From: Quillaja saponaria
Taxonomy: Eukaryota > Streptophyta > Magnoliopsida > Fabales > Quillajaceae
DNA: 64,000 nt
Assembly: GCA_029379385.1 (NCBI GenBank)
Contig: CM055618.1
Coordinates: forward strand, 16,407,071-16,471,070
Direction of reading: 5' to 3'
Numbering within the stretch: the stretch's first letter is position 1; each line of letters opens with the position of its first letter. The notes beneath the pieces were generated by a model, which had not been told where the DNA came from, did not search any database, and saw nothing but the letters and a program-made list of their open reading frames with translations. This document shows positions 22,644 to 35,500 of the stretch, piece after piece. Made by a program: the position numbers and the translations under genes.

Positions 22644-25600
22644 ATGCATACTTTCTATGAATTTATTCTCATCTTGTTTTCTGTTTGGGGTTTCCATAGC
22701 TGCCATGCTCACGTTTTCACTTTCACGATGCATCATCGATTCTCTGAACCGGTCAAGAAGTGGTCTGAGACTACCGTTGGAAAACTTTCTCCGGTCGACC
22801 ATTGGCCGGAGAAGGGGAGTTTCGAGTACTATGCTGAGTTAGCTGACCGGGATCGCTTCCTCCGCGGCCGCAAGCTCTCTGAAATAGATGCACCCCTTGC
22901 GTTCTCTGATGGGAACTCTACCTTTAGGATCAGTTCATTGGGATTTGTATGTTTTCTTTTGAATTCTATTTTATGGATTTGGATATATTACTTGAATCAT
23001 GGTCGTGGGGTTTAGATTGTTTTAATAAATTAGCTCGGATAAAATTTCACGCATCAATGGTAGTTTAAATTATGAGGCAGATGACTGATAACTGAGAATG
23101 ACAAAGATTCAAACTTGTTCAATTTTTTAATTTTTATGTACACCCATGGGTTTTGCAACGAGAAACACATATATTTCACAGCTTATTTAAGAGATTTGAA
23201 CAAGTAGTTTAAATTCAAAACCACACTTTCAAAATCGTCTTTTTCTTGTTATTTGGTCTCTCTTTCGTCTACTTTTTCTTTGACAAGTTCTTTTATTTTT
23301 CTTCTCTGGAGATTTACAGTTTGCATTATACAACAGTGCAATTGGGGACGCCTGGAGTGAAATTTATGGTGGCACTTGATACTGGTAGTGATCTGTTTTG
23401 GGTACCTTGTGATTGCAGCAGATGTGCATCTACTGAGGGCACAGCTTTTGCTTCTGTACGTACACTTCGATTTTTTATTTTCGCTGGATGATTCTTGGGA
23501 TTCTGGATTCTACTTTCAGCTGTGTTAGTAATACTGTTAGATTTTGTCAAGAGAAACTTTTTCCCCTGGAAATCCTGTGTCTTTCCTGTGTATTCCTTAC
23601 TGGATATGACATGGTCTAATTGGCTTCATTTTCTTTCCTTTAACCGTGTTTATACATTTATTAAAAAATAGAGGAGGTAGCTCCTGATTAGGTCCACAAC
23701 ACTCATATAATTGGATTTTTTTTGGTTAATTATACATTTATATGATATCTCTCAGTTCATGTTCTTCCTTTCCCTTTCTGTTCTATGTTTTCGGGGGCGG
23801 GGGGGAATCTCTTCCATCTACGGGTTCTTAAAAAGTTCTCTACTTTATCATCTAGATGATAACTGGAGCAGGCAACATCAAAACTCTGTTATATGACTAT
23901 GTCATATCTGATTTTTCTTGGTGCCAAACTAAACATAGCTTGAAGCAAACTACCTGCATCAGAGAAATGTGATATTTTCATTCTAGGACTGTCTTGTGGT
24001 TATCCTGTGTTGTTGGCTTTTGCAACACATGTTGATATTCTATAATTTTTTTTCTTGGGGCAGGATTTTGAGCTTAGTATATACAATCCTAAAGGGTCCT
24101 CAACTAGTAAAAAGGTCACTTGCAACAATAGCCTGTGTGCACACAGAAATCGTTGCCTTGGGACATTCAGCAATTGCCCCTACATGGTCTCTTATGTCTC
24201 AGCTGAAACTTCTACGTCTGGGATATTGGTGGAGGATGTTCTTCACTTAGCAACAGAAGATACTCACGAAGAACTTGTTGAGGCATACATTACGTTTGGG
24301 TTAGTTTCATATGAACAGATTTTAACACTTTTTTTTCAGCGTCGTTCTTCAATTGGGAGATTTAGTTTTTTTTGCTGTCATCTATTGTTTGTCCTTTCTT
24401 ATTTCACTCTCGCATCAAGAATGAACTTTTCAATATAAATTGTGCAGCTGTGGTCAAATTCAAAGTGGATCATTCTTAGATGTTGCGGCACCCAATGGTT
24501 TGTTTGGGCTTGGGATGGAGAAGATTTCAGTTCCTAGCATTTTATCCAAGGAGGGATTTACTGCAGATTCGTTCTCTATGTGTTTTGGACGTGATGGGAT
24601 TGGAAGGATTAGTTTTGGAGACAAGGGTAGTCCTGATCAAGAGGAGACACCATTTAATCTCAACCCATCACAGTAAGTGGTAATCTCCCTGGTCACTTGC
24701 TTCTGACTTTTCACAAAATTAGGCTGTATTATTGCCTCAATGGATGATTTAATTAACATAATGGTTTACTGTTGCACTTTTCTCACAGCCCTACCTATAA
24801 CATAACAGTCACCCAAGTTCGAGTAGGAACAACTCTGATAGATGTGGATTTTACTGCTCTTTTTGATTCTGGGACATCTTTTACATATTTGGTTGATCCA
24901 ACCTATACAGAGCTTTCTGATAGCGTAAGCACTTAAAGAGATAAAATCTGTTTTTTTTCTGTTAGCTACACATATTTTGGTATTCAATCTTACCAATTTA
25001 TGTTCTGCAGTTTCACTCCCAAATCCAAGATACACGACGTCCACCTGATTCACGAATCCCTTTTGAGTATTGCTATGATATGAGGTAAAATATGCTGTCT
25101 TTATTTATACTATATTTTAGTTGCTCTCCTCCAAAGTTAAACCTTCTTCCTTACAATCAACAGACCTGATGCAAATACTAGCTTAATACCTAGTGTGGGT
25201 TTGACTATGAAAAGGGGAAGCCATTTTGCTGTTTATGATCCAATAATTGTCATCTCCACTCAGGTAGGATTCCTTTCCTGTTATTTGTCTGGTTATGTTA
25301 GTTACCTGCAATGCTCTGCAATGTATCTAAAGATCTTTCCTACTGACAATTTGCAGAGTGAACTTGTGTATTGCCTAGCTGTTGTCAAGAGTGCAGAACT
25401 GAATATAATTGGACGTAAGTCTTGTACATTCTACTTGATACTCAAGTGGGTGCATGTGCCTTTTTTTTGGAATTGTAATTATTATCTTGAAGTGTGGGAC
25501 ATATATTATTTGATACTTAACTTACCAAAGAATATAAAACAAAAATAAATAATAAATAATAACTTACCAAAGAATTACATATGTTGGGGCTACTCCATTC

Positions 25601-26178
25601 ACTGTACTTGTTCAAAAGAAGAAAATGACAGGCCAGTTAGGCATTTTCAATTCAGCAAACCACTCTGGCTTTCTGATATCTATGTTGGATTCATAATTTC
25701 ATATTACACTTTCTTGAAAAACAATATCCTCACTTTCATCTATTCACTTCGCCAAGTTTTAATGATTAATATGCTTCTCTTTTCGGTCTTCATGCAGAAA
25801 ACTTCATGACAGGCTATCGCGTTGTATTTGACAGGGAAAAGCTCATCTTGGGCTGGAAAAAATCTGATTGTAAGTATTGCTTTCTTTTGAGCACACATAA
25901 TCTCCATGTTTTTGTATATAAACACTGAATTATATAACCATCCCTTTGGCCCATAAGCAGGTTATGACATGGAGGTTCACAATGCCATCCCAACAAAAAG
26001 ACACTCCAGCACCGTGCCTCCTGCTGTAGCTGTTGGCTTTGGTAACAACTCTGCCACAGAATCAAGAAAAAGGACCTCAAACAACTCTGGGAGATCACTT
26101 GCATCAGCGTCTTACCTCAGCTGTACTTTACTTTGGACTTGCTTCATATTTTTTATCTTAATTTTTCTATTATTGTAG
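22644..26178 (+). CDS. GPI-type aspartyl protease (pepsin-like, A1B), tandem copy 1
   Basis: Ten exons are inferred: 22644-22946, 23312-23455, 24064-24299, 24448-24672, 24789-24924, 25011-25084, 25164-25263, 25357-25414, 25798-25869 and 25961-26178, giving about 521 residues. An N-terminal signal peptide is followed by the first catalytic motif LDTGSDLFWVPC (about residue 124), Cys-rich pepsin insertions and the second catalytic motif FDSGTSFTYL (Asp about 329). A hydrophobic C-terminal tail after a Ser-rich stretch suggests a GPI anchor. It matches the Arabidopsis family around At4g35880/At2g17760. Exon 2 is drawn from a GGAG acceptor because the homologous ACAG acceptor (23317-23319) breaks the frame by one base; the alternative is one extra T at 22944-22946. 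It has a downstream paralogue at 28197. Confidence 0.88.
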
Positions 26179-28196
26179 CTATACTATTTTGGATCATCAG
26201 TTTCTCAGGCCAATTCATTTTAAATGTTAGGTCATATCCTTGTATCATATGTTGATGTAAATGCCATTGCCCTTTTTATTTGCCTGCTTTGCTTTTTCTT
26301 TCTTCCTTTTGATAGCTTTCCTGCTGTGCTTCTTATACTTGAGGGAAAACAGCATTAGGTTTCAGTCTTTAGTTCATGGATATTCCATATTTTTATCATC
26401 ATCTCCGCTGTACTTATCAACCATTTGTATCAAATCCAACTTTAATCTCTCTCCTCTCTTGCTTATTTTACCAGTCAGCCTTCATTTATTGAAGGACAAG
26501 CATTAATATTTTGGATATTGAATTCTTACACGCAACTTCATTTGCTTTCACTAAAATGTGATGTAGCCCATGTTTCATTTCAGCCAATGTTCAATTCTTG
26601 CAAACTTAAAAACACTCCGCTCTGCACCTACTAGGTGCATCTAGCTTTCAAGGAGTTCGAATGATGTGCTTTAATTACTAACTTCATATTTCTCAGTATG
26701 TGTTCGGTATTTTTATTTTATTAAACATGGGTCGAGTTTTCACTTTTCAATACAGAAAGTTTTCATATTTTCATTTCTGCTACCATCTGTCTGAGATTTT
26801 GCTCTATTCCATTGAGCTTACAGAATGTGTCCAATTTTTCTATTGCTTCTGCACACATGATAGAGAAATGGGAAGACTATAAGCATTGGACCTAAAATAG
26901 GAATTAAGTCTTTGAGACTACACCGTTGATCGTGACAAGAAACTGACCTTGGACGATTTATATTACCAGGTCAGTTTCCCATATCTCTCATTCTAAGTCT
27001 TCTGCCAAACTAGTCTACCCAAAGCAGAAAGCTAGAGTTGGCCTAGCTGTCATTGCTGATTTCACTCAGCTCCCACTGATGTTTAAATCTAAAAATCGAA
27101 GACAAAAACAAAGGAAGTCCTTGGTCAAATTGTTGTGTAACACGTTGTTGGTTAGTGCTTTATTCTTTTTTGACTTTGTGAATAGAAAGAACCTTGTACT
27201 CCATTAAAGTTATTTTGTTTGCTCTGTTTTCTCATTCAATTTTGGACCGTGGACTGCGGCCACTCTACTCCATTAAAGCCTAAATAGAAATTCACTACGC
27301 CAAAATGTTAGTTAGGACTTTTGAGTCTTGACCACGGCTAAACCGCCACTTGTAACTGCTACCCTCCGTTACAATTTTAAATTTTACGTGTTTTGGGAGA
27401 AATCCGTCGTGTATACTGATCCACACCGTTCAAACCTATGATGTCACTGTTTCGGACTGATCTAAAAATTGGGTCCCACTCCCACCTATTTGTGTTTGAT
27501 TAACGGCTTGATCTGATGCCAGCTGTCTTAATCCTCTACCGTCGAAAAGGTAATCAATAGTGAAGCTCCGACGTCATTTTCAAACGGCATTTGGCCAACG
27601 ACATCTGACTCCAGCTTTTATCTAATTTGTTTTAACATCCCTTTCTTTTGTTATTTCTCTATATGCACCACTAAAGTTTGTATTTTATTTCAATTGTACC
27701 CTCCTGACTTTTGTAATGTAATTTTTATTTATAATATTATTAACCCACCTGACCTTAGCTTACCAAACAATAAGATTTTCTACCTCAATGGATGTAATTC
27801 ATTTATTTTGTCATCATTACATATTGAATATTCTACTAAAATTAAACGCGGGACCCACCTACAATGGCCCGCGGTTTCACACTTTCGTCTTCGCAGACGA
27901 GAGACTTGACTTTTGCCTAGAAGACTCGACCATCACCAAAGACATCCTCTGGCCTCTGCTCAGCTTCCCCACACCACCCCCCCCCCCCCCCCCCCCCCCC
28001 CCCCGCCCCCCCCCGCCCCCCCCCCCCCCTCTCTCTCTCCGTGCTTCTAAAACGACCATCCAATCCTTCTGGGGAAAACACTTCAATTCCATTGCTGCCT
28101 TCAAACCCAATTCTGTTTATTAACCTTTCTTTCTCAAAGGCATAGCAAAACATTCCTGTAAAAATCGGATTTTTGTATCGGGAATAGTTCTAATCC
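26179..28196. other. Intergenic between tandem aspartyl proteases, with a long C-rich tract
   Basis: This holds the 3' UTR of copy 1 and the promoter of copy 2. At 27293 the motif CACTACGCCAAAATG resembles a CACTA-type transposon end, but no matching end was found. The tract at 27977-28029 is almost pure C. No coding sequence was recognised. Confidence 0.5.
27977..28029. repeat. 53-base C homopolymer-like tract
   Basis: A run of C broken only by G at 28005 and 28015 lies about 170 bases upstream of the second aspartyl protease start codon, followed by CT dinucleotides. On the minus strand it is a G-rich tract with quadruplex potential. Its exact length is likely unreliable in an assembly. 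Confidence 0.9.
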
Positions 28197-31100
28197 ATGG
28201 GTTGGTCTTGTAGTTCCAGTTACAGGCATAGTTCCTTTTGTATATTACTGGTTTTGTTATTGAGTTTGGGTTGGCACTGCTGTTATGGGTTTCGGACATT
28301 TGGATTGGATATCCACCACAGGTTCTCGGATCCGGTCAAGGGAATTCTGGCCGTTGATGACTTACCAGAGAAAGGGACTCTTGAATATTATGTTGCTATG
28401 ACTCAAAGAGACCAAGTGATCCGGGGCCGTCATCTGGCCTCAGCTGATGATCTGACACCTTTAGCTTTTGCCTATGGGAATGACACTTACCGCTTCAACT
28501 CTTTGGGACAGTATGACTTCTTAAGCCATTTCACAATTGTTCTATTTTGCAATTTTCAATTTTCAATTTCGTTTTGTTATTGCTTAAAAGTTTGAGATTT
28601 TTTTTTTTTTCTTTCAGGATTGGATAATTACTGTTTCTAGTTTATAACAACCAACTGGTAGCTTAGGCCTGAGATATTGTAGGGAAAAAGAGGGAAATTT
28701 TGTTTGTTTATTTATTTATTCAACTTGGCCATACAGAAACTGGGTTTTAATCATTGAGCTTGACCTTTGAACTTTAGGAGATCATGATTTTTGACTCGTG
28801 AACTTGATGGTGTTATTTTTTCCCTTAAATGGCCAAGTCCTTTTTTCTACAGACTAGAGCTTCATATTACTAATTTCATATATAGACTTTGAATTCGGCT
28901 CTCGTCCCTGTGATTTGAATAATTTGTTCAAAAGAATTTATTTTCTCCTTGGTTTCTGTTATCAAAGCCCTTGTTTCTTCAAATACTTGAAATCTCCCTT
29001 GTATTTAAGCAAAACCCAAGGAGTTGAAGTTTTCTGCTGTAAGCTGTATAAGAGACAGAGTTCCTACTTCCTAATTGTCTTATTTTGTGTTATTAGTAAC
29101 CGTTTTCAACTCTCTTCTTGAATTTCAGTTTGCATTATGCCAATGTTTCTGTGGGGACACCAACTGAATCATTTCTTGTGGCCTTGGACACTGGTAGCGA
29201 TTTGTTCTGGTTACCATGTAATTGTACAAGTTGTGTGCATCAATTAGGGACAACAACTGGAGAGGTATACAATTGAATTTGAATTTGAAGTATGCGATAA
29301 GATGCTATCTGTTTCAATAATATCCAGTGTGCATGGATGTGCCATGTGCATCTGTGGACTGGCAACTATATATGTCATCTGTGAGAGCAGGAAAAGTTTG
29401 GTGCTTGTGGTTGACAAGCGAAGACATTCATCTCTGCTCTTTAAGACCCACGCTACAAACATATGTTATTTATCATTGTTTTCTTCCACTTGCTCAGTAT
29501 ATTTCCTCAAATATTTCTGACAGACATCTTGAATTTAATATTGGTTCATTGAATGGATGCTATGCTGTCAATATACATTATAGTTTGTTGATCATTCATA
29601 AACAAGCCTAGGTGAAAAGTTTGAGATTTCTCGACATTGATTTCTTTAATCCTTTTCACTAACAGAAGATTGAGTTCAATATCTACAGCCCTGAGGCATC
29701 ATCAACAAGCAAAAAGGTTCTTTGCAATAGCACCTTTTGTCAACAACAAAGGCAATGCCCTTCAGCTACTAGTACCTGTCCATATCAAGTTAGGTATCTT
29801 TCCAATGGAACTTCATCTACTGGAGTCTTGGTAGAGGATGTCTTGCACTTAACTACTGATGATCCTCGATCAAAGAGTGTTGATGCGCATATTACTTTTG
29901 GGTTAGTAACTCTGTCTCATTTTGCTGTGAAATTATTTAGGGTAGTTATCTGAATTCTGAAGCCTATCAAGGTTTTAATGTCAGTAACAGAACACATTAC
30001 TTCCTTAAATTGTATATTGAAGATCAAGTTGCAAGCAATTTCCTCTGGGAAGGTTGGTAATGCTCAATGTATAAACTATGTGTGAGAAACTTAAAGTAGG
30101 TTATTTATTGTCCCAAACACTTTTGTTCTTGACCATTGTGATTATAATTGTCACAAACATGTATAAACTCAAGGTTGCTTCTTGTTATCAACCTGATGGT
30201 CTTATGATTTATACTTCTGGTAAACATATGCAATAACATTAATGCTCGAAATCTTGTTGCAGTTGTGGTCAAGTTCAGACTGGTTCCTTTCTGGAAAATG
30301 CAGCACCCAATGGTCTTTTCGGGCTTGGTATAAGTAATATATCAGTTCCTAGCATCTTAGCTCAAAAAGGGCTCACGTCTAATTCTTTCTCTATGTGTTT
30401 TGGATCTGATGGGGTTGGGAGAATCAGATTTGGAGATAATGGCCGCTCAGACCAAGGAAAAACACCATTCAATCTTGTGGAATCACAGTATGTGGGCATT
30501 CCTTTTCTTTCTTACTTTCATTCTACTAAGAAGGTTTTTCTTGGTATACATATGCTAATTCCTAGTTGATTGAATCTGGAAACTAGAGAGTTGCGTAACT
30601 ATTTTTCACCCTAGACGTGCTAATTTTCTCTTGGGAACTTGTGATCAGTCCTACTTACAACATCAGCATCACTCAAATTGGTGTGGGAGGAACGGTTTCG
30701 GATCTTGAGTTCAGCGCAATTTTTGATTCTGGTACCTCATTTACATACCTAAACGACCCAGCTTATACACTCTTTACTCAGACAGTAAGTATCTCACATT
30801 ACTGTGTTTTATAATGGCAGCAAGAGTTTCAAGGCATATCTCATGAAGCCATTGCATTTTCACAATTTGTGCAGTTCAATTCCAAGGCCAAAGAAAAACG
30901 GCATTCATCTAAAGATTCCCCATTCGAGTATTGTTATGACATAAGGTCATTTATATCTCTATATAATTTACATTATTTTTTATCATTCAAACCTTGAGGC
31001 ACTGACGTTAACTTTAACTGCAGCCCAAATCAAACTAGCATTAGATGTCCCTGTGGTTAATCTGACAATGAAAGGTGGAGACCAATATTATGTTACTGAT

Positions 31101-31779
31101 CCAATCGTATATGTTTCTATAGTGGTAAGATACATATTGTCTCACTTTTAGTTTTCTGATGTCCTAGTCTCTTGATCTCTTAATTTCTTCTTGTGGTCTC
31201 CAGGATGGTGTCCAGGTTGTCGGAAACCTGTACTGTCTAGGCATTGTGAAAAGTGATGACGTGAATATCATTGGACGTGAGTATCTACTTAACCTAACTC
31301 TTTTTTTTTAATAAAAATTTTAGATCACTAGATTTCTTAAACTAAAAAAAATGTTTATATCACTAAATATCTTAAACTAAACTAACTTTCTTATCTTCAT
31401 TCAGAGAACTTCATGACTGGTTACCGTGTTGTTTTTGATCGTGACAATATGGTTTTAGGTTGGAAGGAATCTAATTGTGAGTATTTCTTCACCTCTTCTC
31501 GATTAGACTATATGTAACTTAACTTTTTCTTGGTTACCTTACGGGGTGATTATAACGAGATACCGTATCCTCACAGGTTATGATGATGAGTTCTCCAACA
31601 CATTACCTATCAACCGGTCTCATTCTCCGGCCATTTCTCCTGCTCTTGCTGTCAATCCTGAAGCCACATCAAACCAGTCTAGTATTGCTGGTACCACACC
31701 ACCTAACCATTCACACAATTTGGCTCCTTTCACTTTTGCATTTATAATGGCTCTTGTCCCCTTGTTTGTCATTGTTTGA
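28197..31779 (+). CDS. GPI-type aspartyl protease, tandem copy 2, one apparent frameshift
   Basis: Ten exons parallel those of copy 1: 28197-28510, 29129-29264, 29666-29901, 30263-30487, 30649-30784, 30875-30945, 31024-31124, 31204-31276, 31405-31476 and 31577-31779. The protein has a signal peptide, LDTGSDLFWLPC, FDSGTSFTYL and a hydrophobic C-terminus after a Ser/Thr/Pro-rich stretch, consistent with a GPI anchor. Exon 7 is 101 bases where the paralogue has 100. As written it hits a stop (TAA at about 31057) after SPNQTSI. Dropping one base near 31043 restores the frame and gives the same total length (521 residues) as copy 1. The exon 6 donor is GTCATT, which is weak. The gene may be intact with a sequence error, or recently broken. 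Confidence 0.82.
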
Positions 31780-32514
31780 TCATTCTTTTGTCTCTTCACC
31801 CCTGTATTATTTGAAAGTTATAGGCATTTGTTTCAGTTAATCACACAAAGTGAAGCATTGCCGGCTTCCTATTATTTTCGGTATAGCAGCACTAAATGAA
31901 ATATGAGGTTGTAACTAAATAATTTCAATATAATCATAGACCACAGATGTCACGCTCTTGTATTAAGTTCTGAATTTTGTAGATGTCTCGATCTGCAATG
32001 AAATAATTGAAGCATGTTTCAACCATACACAGAAAAATATAACGTCCATGTCATGGCTACGTACTAATTAAAGAAAATATCGATTGATACTTGAAAAAGC
32101 TACTACAAAAAGTTCATGGATACTTATCTCAACATATCACTTGCTAGATAAACCTAATGGGGTTTCTCATTAGCAAAAAAATAAACAAAACTAAAAAAAA
32201 GGGAGGCTACTTTATTTTCTTTCTATACCCACATGTTTGGAATTAGACATGAAAAAAAAAACTAATAATTGCATAAAAATAATTCTCCGCGAATGATATA
32301 ATTGCTCCAATAGAATTTATATAACTAACCTCAACTAAATTGAAATGTAAAACTTAATTGAGTTATTTAAACTGGTTAACGCCCAACTTCCAAAATCAAC
32401 TAAAGTACTTTCTTATTTAAATAGTTTAATTTAGAAGTTTCCCCACGAACAAAAAGAAAGGATGAAGTATCCTTTTTGGTACAATATGTGATGGGTCTCA
32501 TGATATTACAATTC
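31780..32514. other. Intergenic between convergent aspartyl protease and ESF1 genes
   Basis: This short A/T-rich stretch should contain both 3' UTRs. No repeat, RNA gene or open frame of interest was seen. Confidence 0.55.
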
Positions 32515-35500
32515 CTATGATATCCCATCACCCAAAAAAAATGAGTGATATCCCCATCTATGCATCTCGATGTACTTGTTCACCTTATGTTTCACTTTTC
32601 TCGTCTCCTGCCTGTACCTGCTCTTTACATAGGAAGAACCTTCTTTGATCTGCTTGCCATCTTTTTTCATAGGCTCAACGATGGCAGAAAGATCCTGCCG
32701 CCTTTTTGACAGACCTCTATGTTGTAATTTATCATCTTTCTTTGACATCTTACCATCAGTGGCTAGTTGGGCTTGCTTGGACTTCATCTTAATTGATTTA
32801 ATCAATGACTGATAACTCGTGCTTATTGGTGTCCGATGGTAAAGCATCAGATTTTACTTGCTCATCATAGTTCGCAATACCAGGCTTCTCAGCATTCTCC
32901 CGTTCTACTGGTTCCCAGTCAGCCTTATGCTGCTTCTGTGCTAACTGCCTAGCATAGACTGCACTCCTGCAAGGACCAAAGTTCATAATTAGCGGGAGGC
33001 AGCATGTTCAGTTAAGAATTTACTAAAAGAGTAAGCAATTGATTACACATTCCTAATAGGGAGATTGAGACTATTCAACAATGGCATTTGGTGAAGTTAT
33101 GTCACCAAATAAGTTGATTCTAAGCCATCAATAGTCATTATACAGCCTATTCTACAGACTAACTACAAAATTTACGAACTGAACTTTTGACTTTTAACTT
33201 GTAGTCCTTTCTTTGAACACGTGAAGATGATTTAAGATAGTTAGAAGCAAGGGAAGCTACCTCTTAAATTGTGGGTCTGTGGGATCCAAAGCAAATTGGG
33301 GTGAAGTGAAAAGCGCTGCAAATCGAGGATCATCATAGTCAACATATGGTATTTTGGCCTCATCAAGAGTTTCTTTCCCCTTTTTCCCCTTAGCCTTTTT
33401 AGATTTCATGTTGTACCCCCTTGGACCAGTATCTACCCCTTGGTCATCTGCAAGCAATAACTCAAGCTCTTCTCTGCTTGCTTTATCTTCCTTATCCAAA
33501 TCTTGTTGCTTCTGTTCTTCATCAGATTTACCTGGATCCACCTTCCTTTTCTTAACAGAAGGCTCCTCCAGGAAAAAATCATCTAGTTGTTCGGTTGCCT
33601 CTCGATCAGTATCACTACTGTCATCGTCGGAAGAATACTTGGATTTATTTTTCCTAGCCTTCTTTTTCTCGCGTCTTTTTCTTAGATATCCCTCCCAGAC
33701 TGTTTCTGATTTCTTATCCTTCTTTTCTAGAATGTGCTTGCTTATATACTCTAAGCCTGTATTGAATGTGACCTCCATATCCTTCCCATCCTCTTCACCA
33801 TCTCCATCTGAACCATCTCCAGACTGGATTAAACTACGGTATTTTTCTCGTTTTTTAATCATTTTGTCGGATTGATCCTCTGTGTCCTTGTCATTCACAA
33901 CATCATCATCACTTTCACTCTCATCAGAAGCCAAGAATTCCCTAAGTTCCAATTCCTCTAGCTGGGAGGGGGGAGAGGATGAAAAACAGCTAGTGTCAGT
34001 GCCCAAGTAAAAAACACAAATAAAAACATGTCCACTTCAGCAAATTACAGAAGAGAAGATGTACAAGATCATCACTGTGCTTAAGTTTTTCTCCAGTGCC
34101 TCTTTGGCGGTTAACACTTATAATATCCAATAAACTGTTAATTTAATGACTTTCTCACACTAACGGAGATAAGAATCAGTCCTAGTCTACTTAAGGTTTC
34201 AGCCACAAACTTTGATTAGGTGAATAGGTTAAAGCATAGACCCTTTATGGGAGTCAACAAATTTTGGACTTGCAATTTACTGTTTAGAACACTGAATTAG
34301 ATTCATGTAGAATTAGGCTTCCACGCAACAAACAAGCCCTCAACAACTAGAACTTTGTAAAATATGGAAAAAGAATACGACATCTTGTTCTCAAGAACTG
34401 GAATTTATAATTACTGAAATATCAACACTATAGTGGGAAAATGGAAAAGAAACAAAACATCTATAAGGAGTGATGATACAAGAGATAAGCAAGTGTAAGA
34501 GTTTATATTGAGATCCTGATCTAATGCTGGAAAAAATTTAAATATAAGATAGTAGAAATTGGAAAATGTGAAGAACAATACACCAAACATGACATTTTAC
34601 AATGTTAATCCCAAACGTAGAGTAGGACAGCATAGTTAGCAGATTCAGATGAAGATCACCAACCTGATCAGCATTAAATTTACGCTTCAAGGTCTTTGCT
34701 CGATGAGGTTCATCCTCATCCCAAGAAAGAGGAACTTTACTGAGTTGAAGTGCTTGTGTATGGAAATCCAAACCCTCATAGTTTGCAGGAGCCTAAGCAA
34801 AATGACAAGACATTTTTCCGATCATTGCTGTCTTACATAAAATTACAGTTTTATCATCTACTTTAGTATTGTATGAAGACTGGGTACGAGTTTGGTTAGC
34901 AGGAAAAGATAGAATACCCAGATCATTTTCAATAAGCCCCGGATCTTTCTCAAAAAGACTTAAGCATGTAAGACTCTATTGACTACATATTTAGCCCTAC
35001 ATAATAAATAGGTTGTCTGGATCTGAGCTTTAGATTCCAATGAGTCAAACGAATAAGCTCATATTATATAATACCTCAGTTGCAATGTCGCGAGGTGGAT
35101 TGTTAAATTCCATTAGAATCTGGTATAAACCTTAAATCAAGCTTATTTGATGATTTTGCTAACTCAACTCCATCACAACGTTTGTAAAGGCAATTAGCTG
35201 TGGCACTTGAATCACATTCCACGACAGCAAAATAGTACCTGAAGAGCAGGAGAGCAAAGAAGGTGTGAACTATGATGTAGAGCACATTTCACATAAAAAG
35301 GGGTTGTTGCAATGAAACAGCAGAGTAACGCACAAAATATATGAAAATCATACAACAGTAGATAACATGGGATGTGTGACACCCAACAGCAAGCAGAAGC
35401 ATTCTACAATTGTATTCCTTAGTCCATGTAGAATTTGACACACAACCATACTGTAAAGGATAGAACCAAGCAAGAGAAGACTTGAAGGTGATTGAGCTTG

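Noticed and set aside
22353..22842. Alternative plus and minus frames over the first protease exon
   Set aside because: They overlap the true signal-peptide exon in other frames and show no family similarity.
27293..27307. CACTA transposon end
   Set aside because: CACTACGCCAAAATG looks like a CACTA terminus, but no inverted partner or transposase was found within the window.
27788..28123. Proline-rich or glycine-rich protein frames across the C tract
   Set aside because: They exist only because the homopolymer translates as Pro or Gly on either strand; no start context or conserved flanks.
33354..33875. 173-residue Ser-rich protein on the plus strand
   Set aside because: It is the antisense shadow of the acidic and Lys-rich ESF1 exon 6.
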